From: Planctomycetia bacterium
Lineage (GTDB): Bacteria; Planctomycetota; Planctomycetia; Pirellulales; Thermoguttaceae
Direction: 5' to 3'
Length of the DNA: 34,900 nucleotides
Assembly: GCA_030527015.1 (NCBI GenBank)
Contig: JAUNBR010000046.1
Location: 1-34,900, forward strand
The notes under the pieces were generated by a model. That model searched no databases and was not told the origin of the DNA. It worked only from the letters and a program-made list of their open reading frames with translations. The number at the start of each line of letters is the position of its first letter. Positions within the stretch are counted from its first letter, which is position 1. Positions 1 to 8,823 of this stretch are shown piece by piece. The translations under genes and the position numbers were made by a program.

Positions 1-258
1 GCGAAACTTATCATGTATCGGGTAAAAATTCTCGTTTTCGTGTTTCTGAAAGCATATATTTTCCGCGAAATAAAAAAGCTGAGGAGGCGAAACTTATCAT
101 GCATCGGGTAAAAATTCTCGTTTTCGTGTTTCTGAAAGCATGTATTTTCCGCGAAACAAAAAAGCTGAGGAGGCGAAACTTATCATGCATCGGGTAAAAA
201 TTCTCGTTTTCGTGTTTCTGAAAGCATATATTTTCCGCGAAATAAAATGCCAGAGAAA
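1..258 (+). repeat. Tandem array, 86-bp unit, about three copies
   Basis: Unit 1 is 1-86, unit 2 is 87-172, and unit 3 starts at 173 and diverges near 250. Each unit begins GCGAAACTTATCATG and ends near AAAAAGCTGAGGAG. Units 1 and 2 differ at only a few bases. Each unit looks like a variant of the dispersed palindrome found in other spacers, because it carries both the ATCGGGTA arm and a TTTCTGAAAGCA arm. The array probably continues to the left of the window. A short open frame crosses it, but I do not regard that as a gene. Confidence 0.8.
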
Positions 259-299
259 CGAAATTTTATCGCACATCGGGTATAAAATACTGAAAAAAC

Positions 300-395
300 A
301 GGTGTTTATACTGTATCTGGGATAAATATTTATCTGAAAATTTCAGATATACCGTGCTCTCTCCGATATTTATACTGTATCGGGTATAAATATCC
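300..395. repeat. Arm fragments of the dispersed palindrome downstream of fusA
   Basis: Two copies of a TTTATACTGTATC(T/G)GG(G/T)ATAAATAT-like arm lie near 304-330 and 367-393, just downstream of the EF-G stop codon. They resemble isolated outer arms of the dispersed element. Nothing else is recognisable between the tandem array and fusA. Confidence 0.45.
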
Positions 396-408
396 GCCGT
401 GTTTCAAA

Positions 409-2508
409 TTATGAATCTGATTTTCCTGTTCTTTTTTTCGTTTTAATTACTTCTTCTGCTAAATAAGTGGGCAGCGGTTTATATCTCGAAAACTGAAGCA
501 AAAAGGTTCCCTGTCCCTGTGTCATACTCCGCAGATGGGAAGAGTATTCAAAAGTTTCAGAAAGAGGTATTTCTCCTTCGATACGCGTCTGATTATTTTT
601 AGTCGTCGTGCTGACGATAATTCCACGTCTCTGTGACAGATCTCCGACGACATTTCCCTGAAAATTCGCCGGAGTTTCGACAGTAATTTTCATGACTGGT
701 TCCAGAAGGCAGGGATCTGTCTGCTTAAAATATTCTCGCATCGTGGCCTGCGCGCAGTGCTGGAACGCCATGTCCGAGCTGTCCACTTCATGATAAGAAC
801 CGTCGGTTACGATATAATGTAAATTAACCACAGGAAATCCTGCCAGAGGCCCTTTCCCCAGCGATTTTTGCAGGCCTTTTTCGATCGCCGGGATATACTG
901 GCGTGGAATTCGTCCTCCGACGATATGTTCTTCGAATAAAAATGGTTCGTCCACGCCCTCTTCAGGCAGCGGTTTCATCTGGCCGATGATGTGCGCGTAC
1001 TGTCCAGAACCACCAGTCTGCTTCTTATATCGATAATCGAAAGAGACGGCTTTCGTGGGAGCCTCCCGATAATTTACTTGTGGCGGACTGACGGTTACTT
1101 CCACTTTATATTCCCGCCGAATTCGTTCGATGTATACTTCCAGGTGTAATTCTCCCATACCAGAAAGGCGTGTTTCAGAAGTTTCATTATCGGTGGTGAC
1201 GACCAGCGTAGGATCTTCTCGGCGAAAACGTGCCAGAGCTTTTCCCAGTTTATCTGCGTCTTCATATTTTTGAGCCGAAATGGCCATATGGATTACTGGA
1301 TCTGGTACATACATGCTCTGAAGTGTGCAGAATGGATATGTGGAACAGTACGTATCACCGCTGGCACATTCCAGACCCAGGACGGCCACAATTTCTCCTG
1401 GACCCGCAAATTCTATATCTTCTCGCTGATCCGCGTGCATACGGACAATTCTTCCGAACCGTTCTTTTTTGCCCGTGCGCTGATTCACATAACTCTCTCC
1501 TTTCTTAAAACATCCCTGATATATTCGCATGAAAATCAGTGCGCCGAAAGGGGCTTCCACAATTTTAAACGCCATGGCCACGGTGGGTTTCTCCGCGTCT
1601 GGCTCTAAAGGAATTTCTCTGTGTGGGGCTTCAAATTCCAGTGCAGTCGGATGTAATTCTGCCGGAGAAGGTAAAAAATCCACCACACCGTCCAATAATA
1701 ACTGCACTCCTTTATTCCGATACGCTGAACCAAGATAAACTGGCGTGACCATTCCCTCTTTAACGGCAGCTTTCAGTACTCGGAAAATCAGTTCTTCTGA
1801 AACCTGAGGTGAATCTCCCAGGAGAATTTCCAAAATTTCATCACTGTACATGGAAAGCGTTTCCAGCATATCTTCTCGCGCTGCTTCCGCTTTTTGACGT
1901 AATTCTTCAGGAATGGCTTCTCTGCGAATGATCTCGCCGTTTTTGCCATCAAAATATACGGCTTCCATTTTCACTAAATCGATCACACCCTGAAAGTTCT
2001 GTTCTTTTCCCAGGGGGTACTGCAGCATGACGGGATTACATCCCAGTTTTTCTTTTAACTGGTTTACCACCTCAAAAGGATTCGCCCCGGTGCGATCCAT
2101 TTTATTAATAAACGCCAGTCGCGGGACGCGGTACCTGCGCATCTGACGGTCTATCGTTAAAGACTGTGCCTGAACTCCACCCACGGCACACAGGACAAGA
2201 ATCGCTCCGTCCAGTACTCGCAAACTGCGTTCCACTTCCACCGTAAAATCCACGTGTCCCGGTGTGTCGATCAAATTAATTTGCTGTTCACGCCAGCGGA
2301 CGCTCGTCGCCGCGCTCTGAATGGTAATCCCGCGTTCCCGTTCCAGTTCCATATGATCCATCGTGGCACCCGCTCCGGTGGCGATTTCATTCATACGGTG
2401 AATTCTTCCCGCGTAATAAAGAATTCTTTCGCTGAGGGTGGTTTTCCCTGAATCGATATGTGCTGCGATTCCAATATTTCTGATTTTTGATGTGTTATTT
2501 TGGCTCAT
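409..2508 (-). CDS. fusA: Elongation factor G
   Basis: This is a translational GTPase that moves tRNA and mRNA through the ribosome after peptide transfer. The 699-aa length is normal for EF-G. G1 AHIDSGKT is at residues 16-23, the switch-I RGITI motif at 59-63, G3 DTPGHVD at 81-87 and G4 NKMD at 135-138. Domains II-V follow, including the domain IV stretch around GGSGQYAH. G1 reads HIDSGKTT rather than the common HIDAGKTT, a variant I associate with the mitochondrial EFG1/spd-type EF-G group, so this may not be the only EF-G in the genome. An AGGGAC element lies upstream of the ATG. The gene stands alone: no rpsL, rpsG or tuf is adjacent. Identity is secure, the subfamily less so. Confidence 0.97.
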   Translation of the reverse strand: MSQNNTSKIRNIGIAAHIDSGKTTLSERILYYAGRIHRMNEIATGAGATMDHMELERERGITIQSAATSVRWREQQINLIDTPGHVDFTVEVERSLRVLDGAILVLCAVGGVQAQSLTIDRQMRRYRVPRLAFINKMDRTGANPFEVVNQLKEKLGCNPVMLQYPLGKEQNFQGVIDLVKMEAVYFDGKNGEIIRREAIPEELRQKAEAAREDMLETLSMYSDEILEILLGDSPQVSEELIFRVLKAAVKEGMVTPVYLGSAYRNKGVQLLLDGVVDFLPSPAELHPTALEFEAPHREIPLEPDAEKPTVAMAFKIVEAPFGALIFMRIYQGCFKKGESYVNQRTGKKERFGRIVRMHADQREDIEFAGPGEIVAVLGLECASGDTYCSTYPFCTLQSMYVPDPVIHMAISAQKYEDADKLGKALARFRREDPTLVVTTDNETSETRLSGMGELHLEVYIERIRREYKVEVTVSPPQVNYREAPTKAVSFDYRYKKQTGGSGQYAHIIGQMKPLPEEGVDEPFLFEEHIVGGRIPRQYIPAIEKGLQKSLGKGPLAGFPVVNLHYIVTDGSYHEVDSSDMAFQHCAQATMREYFKQTDPCLLEPVMKITVETPANFQGNVVGDLSQRRGIIVSTTTKNNQTRIEGEIPLSETFEYSSHLRSMTQGQGTFLLQFSRYKPLPTYLAEEVIKTKKRTGKSDS

Positions 2509-2706
2509 TCTGACGTCCCTATTTTCCTGATTCTACTTTAAATTTCGTCTTTCTGTAACGATTAAAGCAGCCATTTTCAGTAACGTAAATTGTCGGAACA
2601 GTGGAATTTATCGTGTATCGGAGAGGTGATATTCCTTCTCCTGATAAAAAACATTTTACAATTACTTTCCGTACAAATGTCGATTTTCGTATAAAGTGTG
2701 CTTAAA

Positions 2707-2815
2707 TATACAGGTTTTCTTTAAATTTTCGTTTTGTGTGGTTCTGAAGCAGGCATTTTCAGCTCCGTTTGTCCCAGGGGTACAAAAAACCGGAAAGCGA
2801 AACCCGGTAATAAAA
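2707..2815 (-). repeat. Dispersed palindromic element, copy 1 (degenerate)
   Basis: It starts with the TATAC arm, then TTTAAATTTTCGTTTTGTG and GCAGGCATTTTCAGC. The distal arm is decayed. It lies upstream of fusA, which is transcribed leftward. Confidence 0.6.
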
Positions 2816-2995
2816 TCACATGGTTTTCTGCGGCACAAAAAATATACGATTTTTCATGTTCAGTAATATACTTAAAAAATACACTCTGTAAAGGGTCTCT
2901 GATTTTTTTCTTTTCGTATTTTACATAACAGCAGATAAACATAAATCCGCTTTTCCGATATTTCATACATCATGAAACATTAAAAAAACGGATTT

Positions 2996-3103
2996 ATTGT
3001 GCCCGACACTCTATAATTTCCCGCTTTTCCTGCATTTTTCACCCTGATACAGGCCGAGCTGAAAATGCCGGCTGCCGTGGCCGCACGTGACAGAAATTTA
3101 AAT
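2996..3103 (+). repeat. Dispersed palindromic element, copy 2 (degenerate)
   Basis: The left arm reads GCCCGACACTCTATAATTTC, and the core has CTGCATTTTT and GAAAATGCCGGC. The right arm ends in GAAATTTAAA. It lies downstream of the LRR gene. The rest of the 2509-3179 spacer shows no gene. Confidence 0.6.
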
Positions 3104-3179
3104 TAGATTTAACATATATTCACGCGAATAAGAAAAATTAAATCGGTACAGAATTTAATTAAAAAAGTCTGGCCATTTT

Positions 3180-4637
3180 TTAATTTTTTCGTGACCAGGG
3201 GCTTTTCAGAAAACTGCCGAGTTTACTCCACGTTCCCACATGTGCGCCGTGAAACCGACGAAGGGCATTTTCTCCAAGAATTTTGCGAATTCCTGAGATG
3301 GTAATGTCTGTTCCATCAACAAATATTGTGTGTAAATTCTTGAAATTTCTCAGATAATAAAGGCTTCCATCTGTAACCGCGGTATCCGAAATATTTAATT
3401 CCGTCAAATTTTCCATATCGGATAAGGCTTTTAGTCCCGTGTCGGTCAGCTGGGTGTCATTTATGTGTAAAGTCCGCATTTTACCCAAATTTTTTAAGTA
3501 TTCGATTCCTTTATTCGTAATCGCACTTTCGTAAATCGAACCTTCATACGGAATGGTGCCTCCGACATATAATTTTTCCAGCGTAACGAGATTTTTCAGA
3601 TATTCCAGACCGACATCTGAAATAATAGATCCCTGTAAGTTTAAGTTTCTTAAACAAGAAAGTTTAGTTAAAAACTCCAGTCCGTCATCCGTGATTCGGG
3701 TATCATCCAGTTTTAAAATTTGAAGTTCAGATAAAAGAGCCAGTTTTTCCATTCCTCCATCATTAAAAGGAGAGGAGGTGAGTGTTAATTCACGTAAATG
3801 TATTAAACTGCGCAAAGCATCTGCGCCAGTTCCCTGAATCTGAGTGGACGTAAGGATAAGGGAATTTACGGACGTCATGCCTTCCAGAAATGCCAGTCCC
3901 TGATCTGTAATCGGGGTGGATGTGAAATTTAGTTCTCTTATGTTTTTGACTTTTCTCAGACCCTGAACCGACTCATCTGTTACGGAGGGATTCATGGCAA
4001 GACTAAGTTTTATGGGCACTTCAAGTTCCGACCATTCTTTTATACATTCTTCGGTAATCGGGTAATGCCACCAAATATCCAGTGCCTGACCCGGTTTTAA
4101 ACTTTTTATTGTTTCTGGTGTAATTTCAGGGGAAGGCGTGCTTTTTTTGAAATTTTTTGAAGAATCAGAGCGTGACGGCATCTGGGAATGCGCATCCATC
4201 GGGCCTGTTTCTGGCATTCCGACCGATGGAATTCCGTAAATCCCTGCGCTGGGGTACGCCGTTCTTCCCGTATTTAAAATCACCATGGGCATGGCCGGGA
4301 TCTGCTGCGCCGTGGCCCGTCCATCCGGTGATATGGGAAACATGGTAACTGCTGGCTGAGGAAAAACTCCAGTGGATTCCTGCGGCACTCGAGATGACAC
4401 CCTGTGAATATTACTTGACATTTCTTTCGGAAATTTTGACTGATTTTCGTCTTGACGTGCATCATTTTTGCTGGAAGCATCTTCTTGACTTGAATCGGAG
4501 GACTGTGCCTGCTCCAGAATCTCGACATCTGCCATAAAACGCTCGTAAGATAACTGATCCAGTTCTCCATCTAAAAACCGCTGCATCAGTTTTTGTCGCA
4601 TTTCCAGGAATATATGCTGTTTTGAATTCTTGTTCAT
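3180..4637 (-). CDS. Leucine-rich-repeat protein with SHOCT-like N-terminus
   Basis: The specific function is unknown. Residues 1-45 (counted from the ATG) form a short helical pair, with MRQKLMQRFLDGELDQLSYE resembling a SHOCT-type motif. Residues 50-170 are low-complexity and rich in Ser, Pro and Met. From about 175 to 455 there are roughly ten ribonuclease-inhibitor-like LRRs of about 24 residues on the pattern ITDxGLxxLxxLxxLxxLxL. There is no signal peptide or membrane helix, so a cytoplasmic scaffold or interaction role is likely. I chose the ATG at 4637. A TTG three codons upstream (4646) is also in frame, and neither has a good Shine-Dalgarno sequence. The gene lies downstream of the kinase/ESCRT cluster on the same strand, separated by about 700 bp, so a functional link is possible but unproven. 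Confidence 0.85.
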   Translation of the reverse strand: MNKNSKQHIFLEMRQKLMQRFLDGELDQLSYERFMADVEILEQAQSSDSSQEDASSKNDARQDENQSKFPKEMSSNIHRVSSRVPQESTGVFPQPAVTMFPISPDGRATAQQIPAMPMVILNTGRTAYPSAGIYGIPSVGMPETGPMDAHSQMPSRSDSSKNFKKSTPSPEITPETIKSLKPGQALDIWWHYPITEECIKEWSELEVPIKLSLAMNPSVTDESVQGLRKVKNIRELNFTSTPITDQGLAFLEGMTSVNSLILTSTQIQGTGADALRSLIHLRELTLTSSPFNDGGMEKLALLSELQILKLDDTRITDDGLEFLTKLSCLRNLNLQGSIISDVGLEYLKNLVTLEKLYVGGTIPYEGSIYESAITNKGIEYLKNLGKMRTLHINDTQLTDTGLKALSDMENLTELNISDTAVTDGSLYYLRNFKNLHTIFVDGTDITISGIRKILGENALRRFHGAHVGTWSKLGSFLKSPWSRKN

Positions 4638-5345
4638 ATTACCCAAAATAAGGAATCCTATTTTTCAGTTTATTCGGTTACTCTCATAAAAAGAATCGTT
4701 CGTGAAATAATTTTGTTCGAATAGTACTCCGTCCGAACGACTCTATATTCTGTACTAATAATGTCACGTGTTTATATGTACATAATAAATTTTATATTTA
4801 ATTACATTACGTAAAGAGTGGCCTCATGTCCATAATATATGTAAAAAATTTTATATTTTCTTGTTTATCGGCAGTTATCTTTTATTTCTAAATAAATAAG
4901 AGTTGCCGGCACTGTGAATTTTCCAGGTAAATGGTATCTTCTGGATTCCATAATTTAAGATAAATTGCATAGGTAATATTTTTGATTTATATTAAATTTT
5001 CTGATTAGATGTTTAAAACGGACGTTTAAAAAACCTGAGTGCCCGGAATCCAGATAAAAGGGAGCAAGAATCTCTCTCTACAGATTTTCGTGCAGTGTGT
5101 ATCCCGGTTTTCCGTTTAAGTTTCCATTTTCCCAATTTCCGTGCGAGCCGTGGACGAAGCGCACGCGTAGTCCCGGGAACCCGCCGCGCAATTTTCCACT
5201 GCCCTGACTCCGAAGTGGTGAAACGCGTTCCCCCGGCAAAACACCCTGTCGGAGAGCAGGAGTGCTCACCCTCCCCGAAACTACGGACTGCGCGCTGCGT
5301 TCACGGCTCCGACACTTCCTGCGCCCTTCACGCGAACGGATGAAA
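4638..5345. other. Non-coding spacer between the LRR gene and STK1
   Basis: The left part (4638-5040) is very AT-rich with no recognisable gene. It presumably holds the LRR gene promoter, but I cannot assign -10 and -35 boxes with confidence. The right part (5050-5345) changes abruptly to G+C-rich sequence like the cluster and carries a hairpin repeat at 5251-5270. Open frames overlapping it are shadows of STK1 or lack homology that I can recognise. Confidence 0.6.
5251..5291 (-). repeat. Hairpin plus GTAGTTTCGG motif downstream of STK1
   Basis: GGAGAGCA-GGAG-TGCTCACC (5251-5270) is a near-perfect 8-bp stem. On the minus strand it is preceded by GCAGTCCGTAGTTTCGG. The same combination occurs at 17828-17848 and 17896-17931. 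It lies about 75 bp past the STK1 stop codon. It could be a terminator-like structure or a small mobile repeat. Confidence 0.6.
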
Positions 5346-7262
5346 TTAAGGGATGAGGATGATGCGGAAGCCGAGGTCGTTGCGGCAATTCGTCGGCGTA
5401 CGGCTGCGCCGAGCCGCCGAACGGCAGTTCTCCGCGTGGTCGATCCAGCTACCGCCACGAAACACTCGGATCGAGCCAGATGTTGGACCCGTCGGGTCGG
5501 TTACGGAACCGCTTGGGTAGTCGCCTTTCCAATCCGAACACCATTCCCATACGTTGCCGTGCATGTCGTACAGACCCCATGCGTTCGACTTCTTCTGACC
5601 CACTGCGTGAGTCGTTGAACCCGAATTGGAATCGTAACATCCCATGGAATTGAACATTGAGTTGAGCGAGAGTAATGATGCGAAATGCGAATTGGAATCG
5701 TACCATCCCATGGAATCCAAGGCTCCTGCGTACGCTCCAGTCGTGCCCGCGCGACATGCGTATTCCCACTGTGCTTCCGTCGGAAGCTGAATGTTTAAGC
5801 CGAGGTTACTCAGTTTCTGACAAAACTTCTGGCAGTCGTGCCAACTCACATTTTCCACAGGGAGATCGTCACCCTTGAAACGACTCGGATTATTTCCCAT
5901 CACGCTCTCCCACATCTCCTGTGTCACTTGTGTTTCCAGCATCCAGAAACCTTTTGTGAGCGTCACGCGGTGTTGCTTTTCGTCGTTATATCGCCCAGCT
6001 TCCGACGACGGACTGCCCATCATGAAACTTCCCGCCGGGCACCAACGAAACGCGAATTTCACGCCGTTTATCGTTTTTACCATGCGCACACCCGGTTTCG
6101 GATCTTTGGACGACCTCCGCTCTGCCTCCAGTTTCTCCTGCGCCTGGCGTTCCGCGTCTTCGTGTGCTTTTTTTTCCGCCATAAATCGTTCCCGTGCCAG
6201 ACGCTTCGCGTTTTCGCGAAGCTTTTTCATCTCTTCCTCCGCCTTCATTTTTTTGTAAAATTCTTCCGCAAGCTCCTCTACCGATTTGGTTTTCGGCGGC
6301 AGTGGCGGTGTGGGAATCACAAATGAAGGTGCGGCAGGGGCGGGTGCGGAAAGCGCCTTCACGAAGTCTACGCACGACGGAAATCGCTCTTTACGGTCTT
6401 TCGCTAAGGCTCTCTGTAAGGCTGAGTTGACGTGTGCCGGGACGTTCTTAATTTTATCGGGCGGGTCTTGAAGAACGCACAGGCGCAGCATTTCGGTGTT
6501 CGCCGCCATGAAGGGAAGGTGGCCGGAGTAAAGTTCGTACGCCACGGTCGCCAGGGCGTACTGGTCGGTGCGCGCGTCTTGCGTTCGGCCACGCCACTGT
6601 TCCGGCGGCATGTACGCCATCGTTCCGCTGGTCTTGACTTGCGATGTGGTGTGAAGTGTCATGCTGACTTGGATTTCTGCCGCAAGACCAAAATCGATTA
6701 GCTGCACACTGCGAATTGTCCCGTTGTCGGACTTTGGGAGAAATATATTTCCAGGCTTCACGTCACGGTGAATCACGCCCTGTTTGTGTGCGTAATCCAG
6801 CGCCACGGCAAGAGGTTTTAAGATCGGTAAAATCATCTCCTGACGAAAATTTTTCTGCTTCCGGAACTCGGCCAGCGTCATGCCTTTAAGCCACATCATC
6901 ACGATGTAATAGCCGAATTTCGCGTCCCTTTCCAGCGCATAAACCGGGCAGATGTACTGGTGGTTCAGCGCCTGAATGGTCTTGAACGTTTCCTTCACCT
7001 GGTACATCGCCGCCTCGTTGTGGCGAATCTCCTTGGGCACAAATTTCAGCGCGACGTTCCGTTCCCCCACCACATCAAACGCCTTCCAGACCACGCCCAT
7101 TCCGCCCTGACCGGCCTGATTTTCCAGTCGGTACTTCTCCGCCAAAATCATCCCCGAAACCAATTCCTGAAGCTCAGCGTCCATTTCGTAATCCGAATTT
7201 TCGTAATTGCCGAACGTATCTAAACTGTTCAAAGATAAATTTTGCTTGCTGTCGTCACTCAT
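5346..7262 (-). CDS. Ser/Thr protein kinase with FGE/C-type-lectin-like C-terminus (STK1)
   Basis: This 638-aa protein has a Hanks-type kinase domain at residues 44-305, with glycine loop GQGGMGVV 51-58, Lys73, catalytic HRDVKPGN 165-172, DFG 190-192 and PPE 219-221. A charged coiled coil (about 328-385) follows, then an FGE-sulfatase/SUMF1-like domain (395-638) with the ..RGGSW..CRSA..LGFR.. ending. I see no transmembrane helix, so the kinase appears cytoplasmic. The paired catalytic cysteines of true formylglycine-generating enzymes are not both present, so the domain is probably a ligand-binding lectin fold. Its last 90 codons contain the DGR-type variable region. A 22-residue segment is duplicated around 5623-5716. 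The start ATG overlaps the stop codon of the upstream FHA gene, indicating translational coupling. It is the last gene of the operon. Confidence 0.93.
   Translation of the reverse strand: MSDDSKQNLSLNSLDTFGNYENSDYEMDAELQELVSGMILAEKYRLENQAGQGGMGVVWKAFDVVGERNVALKFVPKEIRHNEAAMYQVKETFKTIQALNHQYICPVYALERDAKFGYYIVMMWLKGMTLAEFRKQKNFRQEMILPILKPLAVALDYAHKQGVIHRDVKPGNIFLPKSDNGTIRSVQLIDFGLAAEIQVSMTLHTTSQVKTSGTMAYMPPEQWRGRTQDARTDQYALATVAYELYSGHLPFMAANTEMLRLCVLQDPPDKIKNVPAHVNSALQRALAKDRKERFPSCVDFVKALSAPAPAAPSFVIPTPPLPPKTKSVEELAEEFYKKMKAEEEMKKLRENAKRLARERFMAEKKAHEDAERQAQEKLEAERRSSKDPKPGVRMVKTINGVKFAFRWCPAGSFMMGSPSSEAGRYNDEKQHRVTLTKGFWMLETQVTQEMWESVMGNNPSRFKGDDLPVENVSWHDCQKFCQKLSNLGLNIQLPTEAQWEYACRAGTTGAYAGALDSMGWYDSNSHFASLLSLNSMFNSMGCYDSNSGSTTHAVGQKKSNAWGLYDMHGNVWEWCSDWKGDYPSGSVTDPTGPTSGSIRVFRGGSWIDHAENCRSAARRSRTPTNCRNDLGFRIILIP
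5364..5482 (-). other. DGR-like variable region of STK1 with adjacent conserved anchor
   Basis: Aligned without gaps to 13142-13260, positions 5381-5482 differ at 21 sites, all in codon positions 1 or 2 and none in position 3. Codon pairs (STK1/STK2) include ATC/GGC, AGC/GGC, ATC/TAC, GAC/TAC, CAC/TAC, AAC/TTC, GCT/TAT, CGC/GGC, AAT/GAT and AAC/GAC. Bases 5364-5380 are identical in both copies (coding ACGACCTCGGCTTCCGC), in the place expected of an IMH-like anchor at the 3' edge of a DGR variable repeat. Past it, differences at all codon positions resume. Confidence 0.75.
5623..5716 (-). repeat. In-frame 66-bp-period duplication inside STK1
   Basis: A 28-bp segment at 5623-5650 recurs at 5689-5716 with one mismatch (GAATTGGAATCGTAACAT and GAATTGGAATCGTACCAT). 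The period is 66 bp, or 22 codons. The protein has SMGWYDSNS followed by SMGCYDSNS, where other FGE-like domains have a single WYDxNS motif. STK2 lacks the duplication. Confidence 0.85.
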
Positions 7263-8812
7263 TTTTTAATTTCTCCATGTTGTGGATTCAAAAATGTCGG
7301 ATAATCTTCCCATACGTCAAATTTCACGGAACCGATTTGAAACTTCATTCCCGGTTCCAGCCCCAGCAAATCGTCCTGGTATAATTGTTCGGAGCTGCCA
7401 TCGGCTTTTTCGTAATTCAACGCGCGGCGGTCATGATTCGTCATGCCGAAATGGTCGCCGCAAAAGTAGAATGTCACGTGGTTCGTTCGGATTCCACGCT
7501 CATTCAAATACATTACGTCGTTTTGCAAATTGCTTCCCAGCGTCACGCCACGAAGCAGGAAAAAATACTCCTCCTCTTCCGCAAACGGGTCTTTTTTCCA
7601 GTCGGGATGCCGTCCCCACTGTGTTTCCATCTTTGCAAATTCTATTTTGTGCTCATCAGAACATGATTCCAGAATATTTTTTCGGCCCGAGCAGTCAAAA
7701 TTCGCTTTCCGGCGTAAGCGCAGAACATCCACTCCCTGATTGTTTCCCAGGGACCATAATGTTTCACGATTCTCTTCATACATGATGTGCTGATTTATCA
7801 AGCGCACTTCCAAATCATCGATATGTGCCGAAAAGGCCTCCAGAAAAAGAGACGCAAATTGGGAAATCCGCATTTCCAGTTTTCCCCGCTTCACTTCCTC
7901 CCAGTCCAAAACGTTCAGATCTCCGCGAGATAACGAAATGATGTTTTCCGACGGCAGAAATCCTTGATGTGGGCGAATTTCCAGTCCCAGCGTGCTTAAA
8001 TCCTGAAAACTCATTCCCTCGGGAGCAAACATTATGATCGCGTGTTTCCGCGAAATGAAAAGGGAAAGATAATCTGAGGGAGAATTTCCTCCTGTGGATT
8101 TTCGATTAAATCGATACACCACATCACATTCCCTGCCTCGTCCCAGAAGAATCCTGTGGCGGGCGAAGAGGTGATACAAGCGAACGCGTCCGTTGGGCAT
8201 TATTGCCCGAAGCAAAAGTTTCCGTCGGGGTGCGGCAACAGGAAAATTCGGCATGGCGACCAGCGGAACCTGAAACAGATTCGTCGCGGTATTTTCTGTC
8301 TCATCGGTACGCTGAAGTCCGTCGGGAATGATACCTTCCGTTAAATTCACCAGGGCATCCCCCTGAGCAGAGATACGCACTTTGTCAAATTCCGACCAGT
8401 CCATGCGATGCGTGTTAATTAACGCGCCGTCGGAAGCCTCGATCACCACCTCCCGACGTCGGTCCGCGCTGACATGAAGCAGAACGGTCGTCCGAAACAG
8501 AAACGGACGTATCACTCCGGCGTCCCGTTCTCGAAACTCGGCCTCCAGCGTCAGTGCGTAGGCCGCATCCCCCACCGCGTTCTCTCGGGGCTTAATCGAC
8601 AAACGTTCGTGAAAAACCCAGGTGTGAGGCTCCATTTCGTGAACGTCCGGCGACACTTTCCAGTCGTCTCTGTTCAAACGCTCATCTAAATGAATCCGAA
8701 CGGTCGGAGGGGACTCCAACTGAATCCCCATCAGCGTAAATGTCGGGGAAAGCTGCGCGCCAAATTTCAGCTCTCCCGACCAGTCGATACGAAGCAGTAG
8801 TTTTTTTTCCAT
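7259..8812 (-). CDS. Protein with two FHA-like domains
   Basis: This is a 517-aa cytoplasmic protein. Residues 1-195 are beta-rich and unassigned. A first FHA domain spans about 198-316, with the phosphopeptide-binding signature LLGRGRECD (222-230) and SRKHA (254-258). A second, degenerate FHA-like domain spans about 416-502, with VTLGSNLQND and NHVTF. FHA domains bind phosphothreonine, so this is the natural reader of the kinases in the same operon. AAAGGAAA precedes the ATG. The gene starts 11 bases after the HTH gene and its stop codon overlaps the start of STK1. The last codons (HGEIKK-stop) are also present as a non-coding remnant upstream of STK2. The second FHA assignment is less certain because the usual Arg and Ser-x-x-His residues are not all present. 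Confidence 0.85.
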   Translation of the reverse strand: MEKKLLLRIDWSGELKFGAQLSPTFTLMGIQLESPPTVRIHLDERLNRDDWKVSPDVHEMEPHTWVFHERLSIKPRENAVGDAAYALTLEAEFRERDAGVIRPFLFRTTVLLHVSADRRREVVIEASDGALINTHRMDWSEFDKVRISAQGDALVNLTEGIIPDGLQRTDETENTATNLFQVPLVAMPNFPVAAPRRKLLLRAIMPNGRVRLYHLFARHRILLGRGRECDVVYRFNRKSTGGNSPSDYLSLFISRKHAIIMFAPEGMSFQDLSTLGLEIRPHQGFLPSENIISLSRGDLNVLDWEEVKRGKLEMRISQFASLFLEAFSAHIDDLEVRLINQHIMYEENRETLWSLGNNQGVDVLRLRRKANFDCSGRKNILESCSDEHKIEFAKMETQWGRHPDWKKDPFAEEEEYFFLLRGVTLGSNLQNDVMYLNERGIRTNHVTFYFCGDHFGMTNHDRRALNYEKADGSSEQLYQDDLLGLEPGMKFQIGSVKFDVWEDYPTFLNPQHGEIKK

Positions 8813-8823
8813 GAGGTTTCCTT

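Noticed and set aside
140..325. Short open frame over the tandem array
   Set aside because: It is encoded by repeat units and has no Shine-Dalgarno or homology.
5346..6080. True formylglycine-generating or sulfatase-modifying activity of the FGE domain
   Set aside because: The catalytic Cys pair is not conserved and no sulfatase is nearby. The lectin-type DGR target interpretation fits better.
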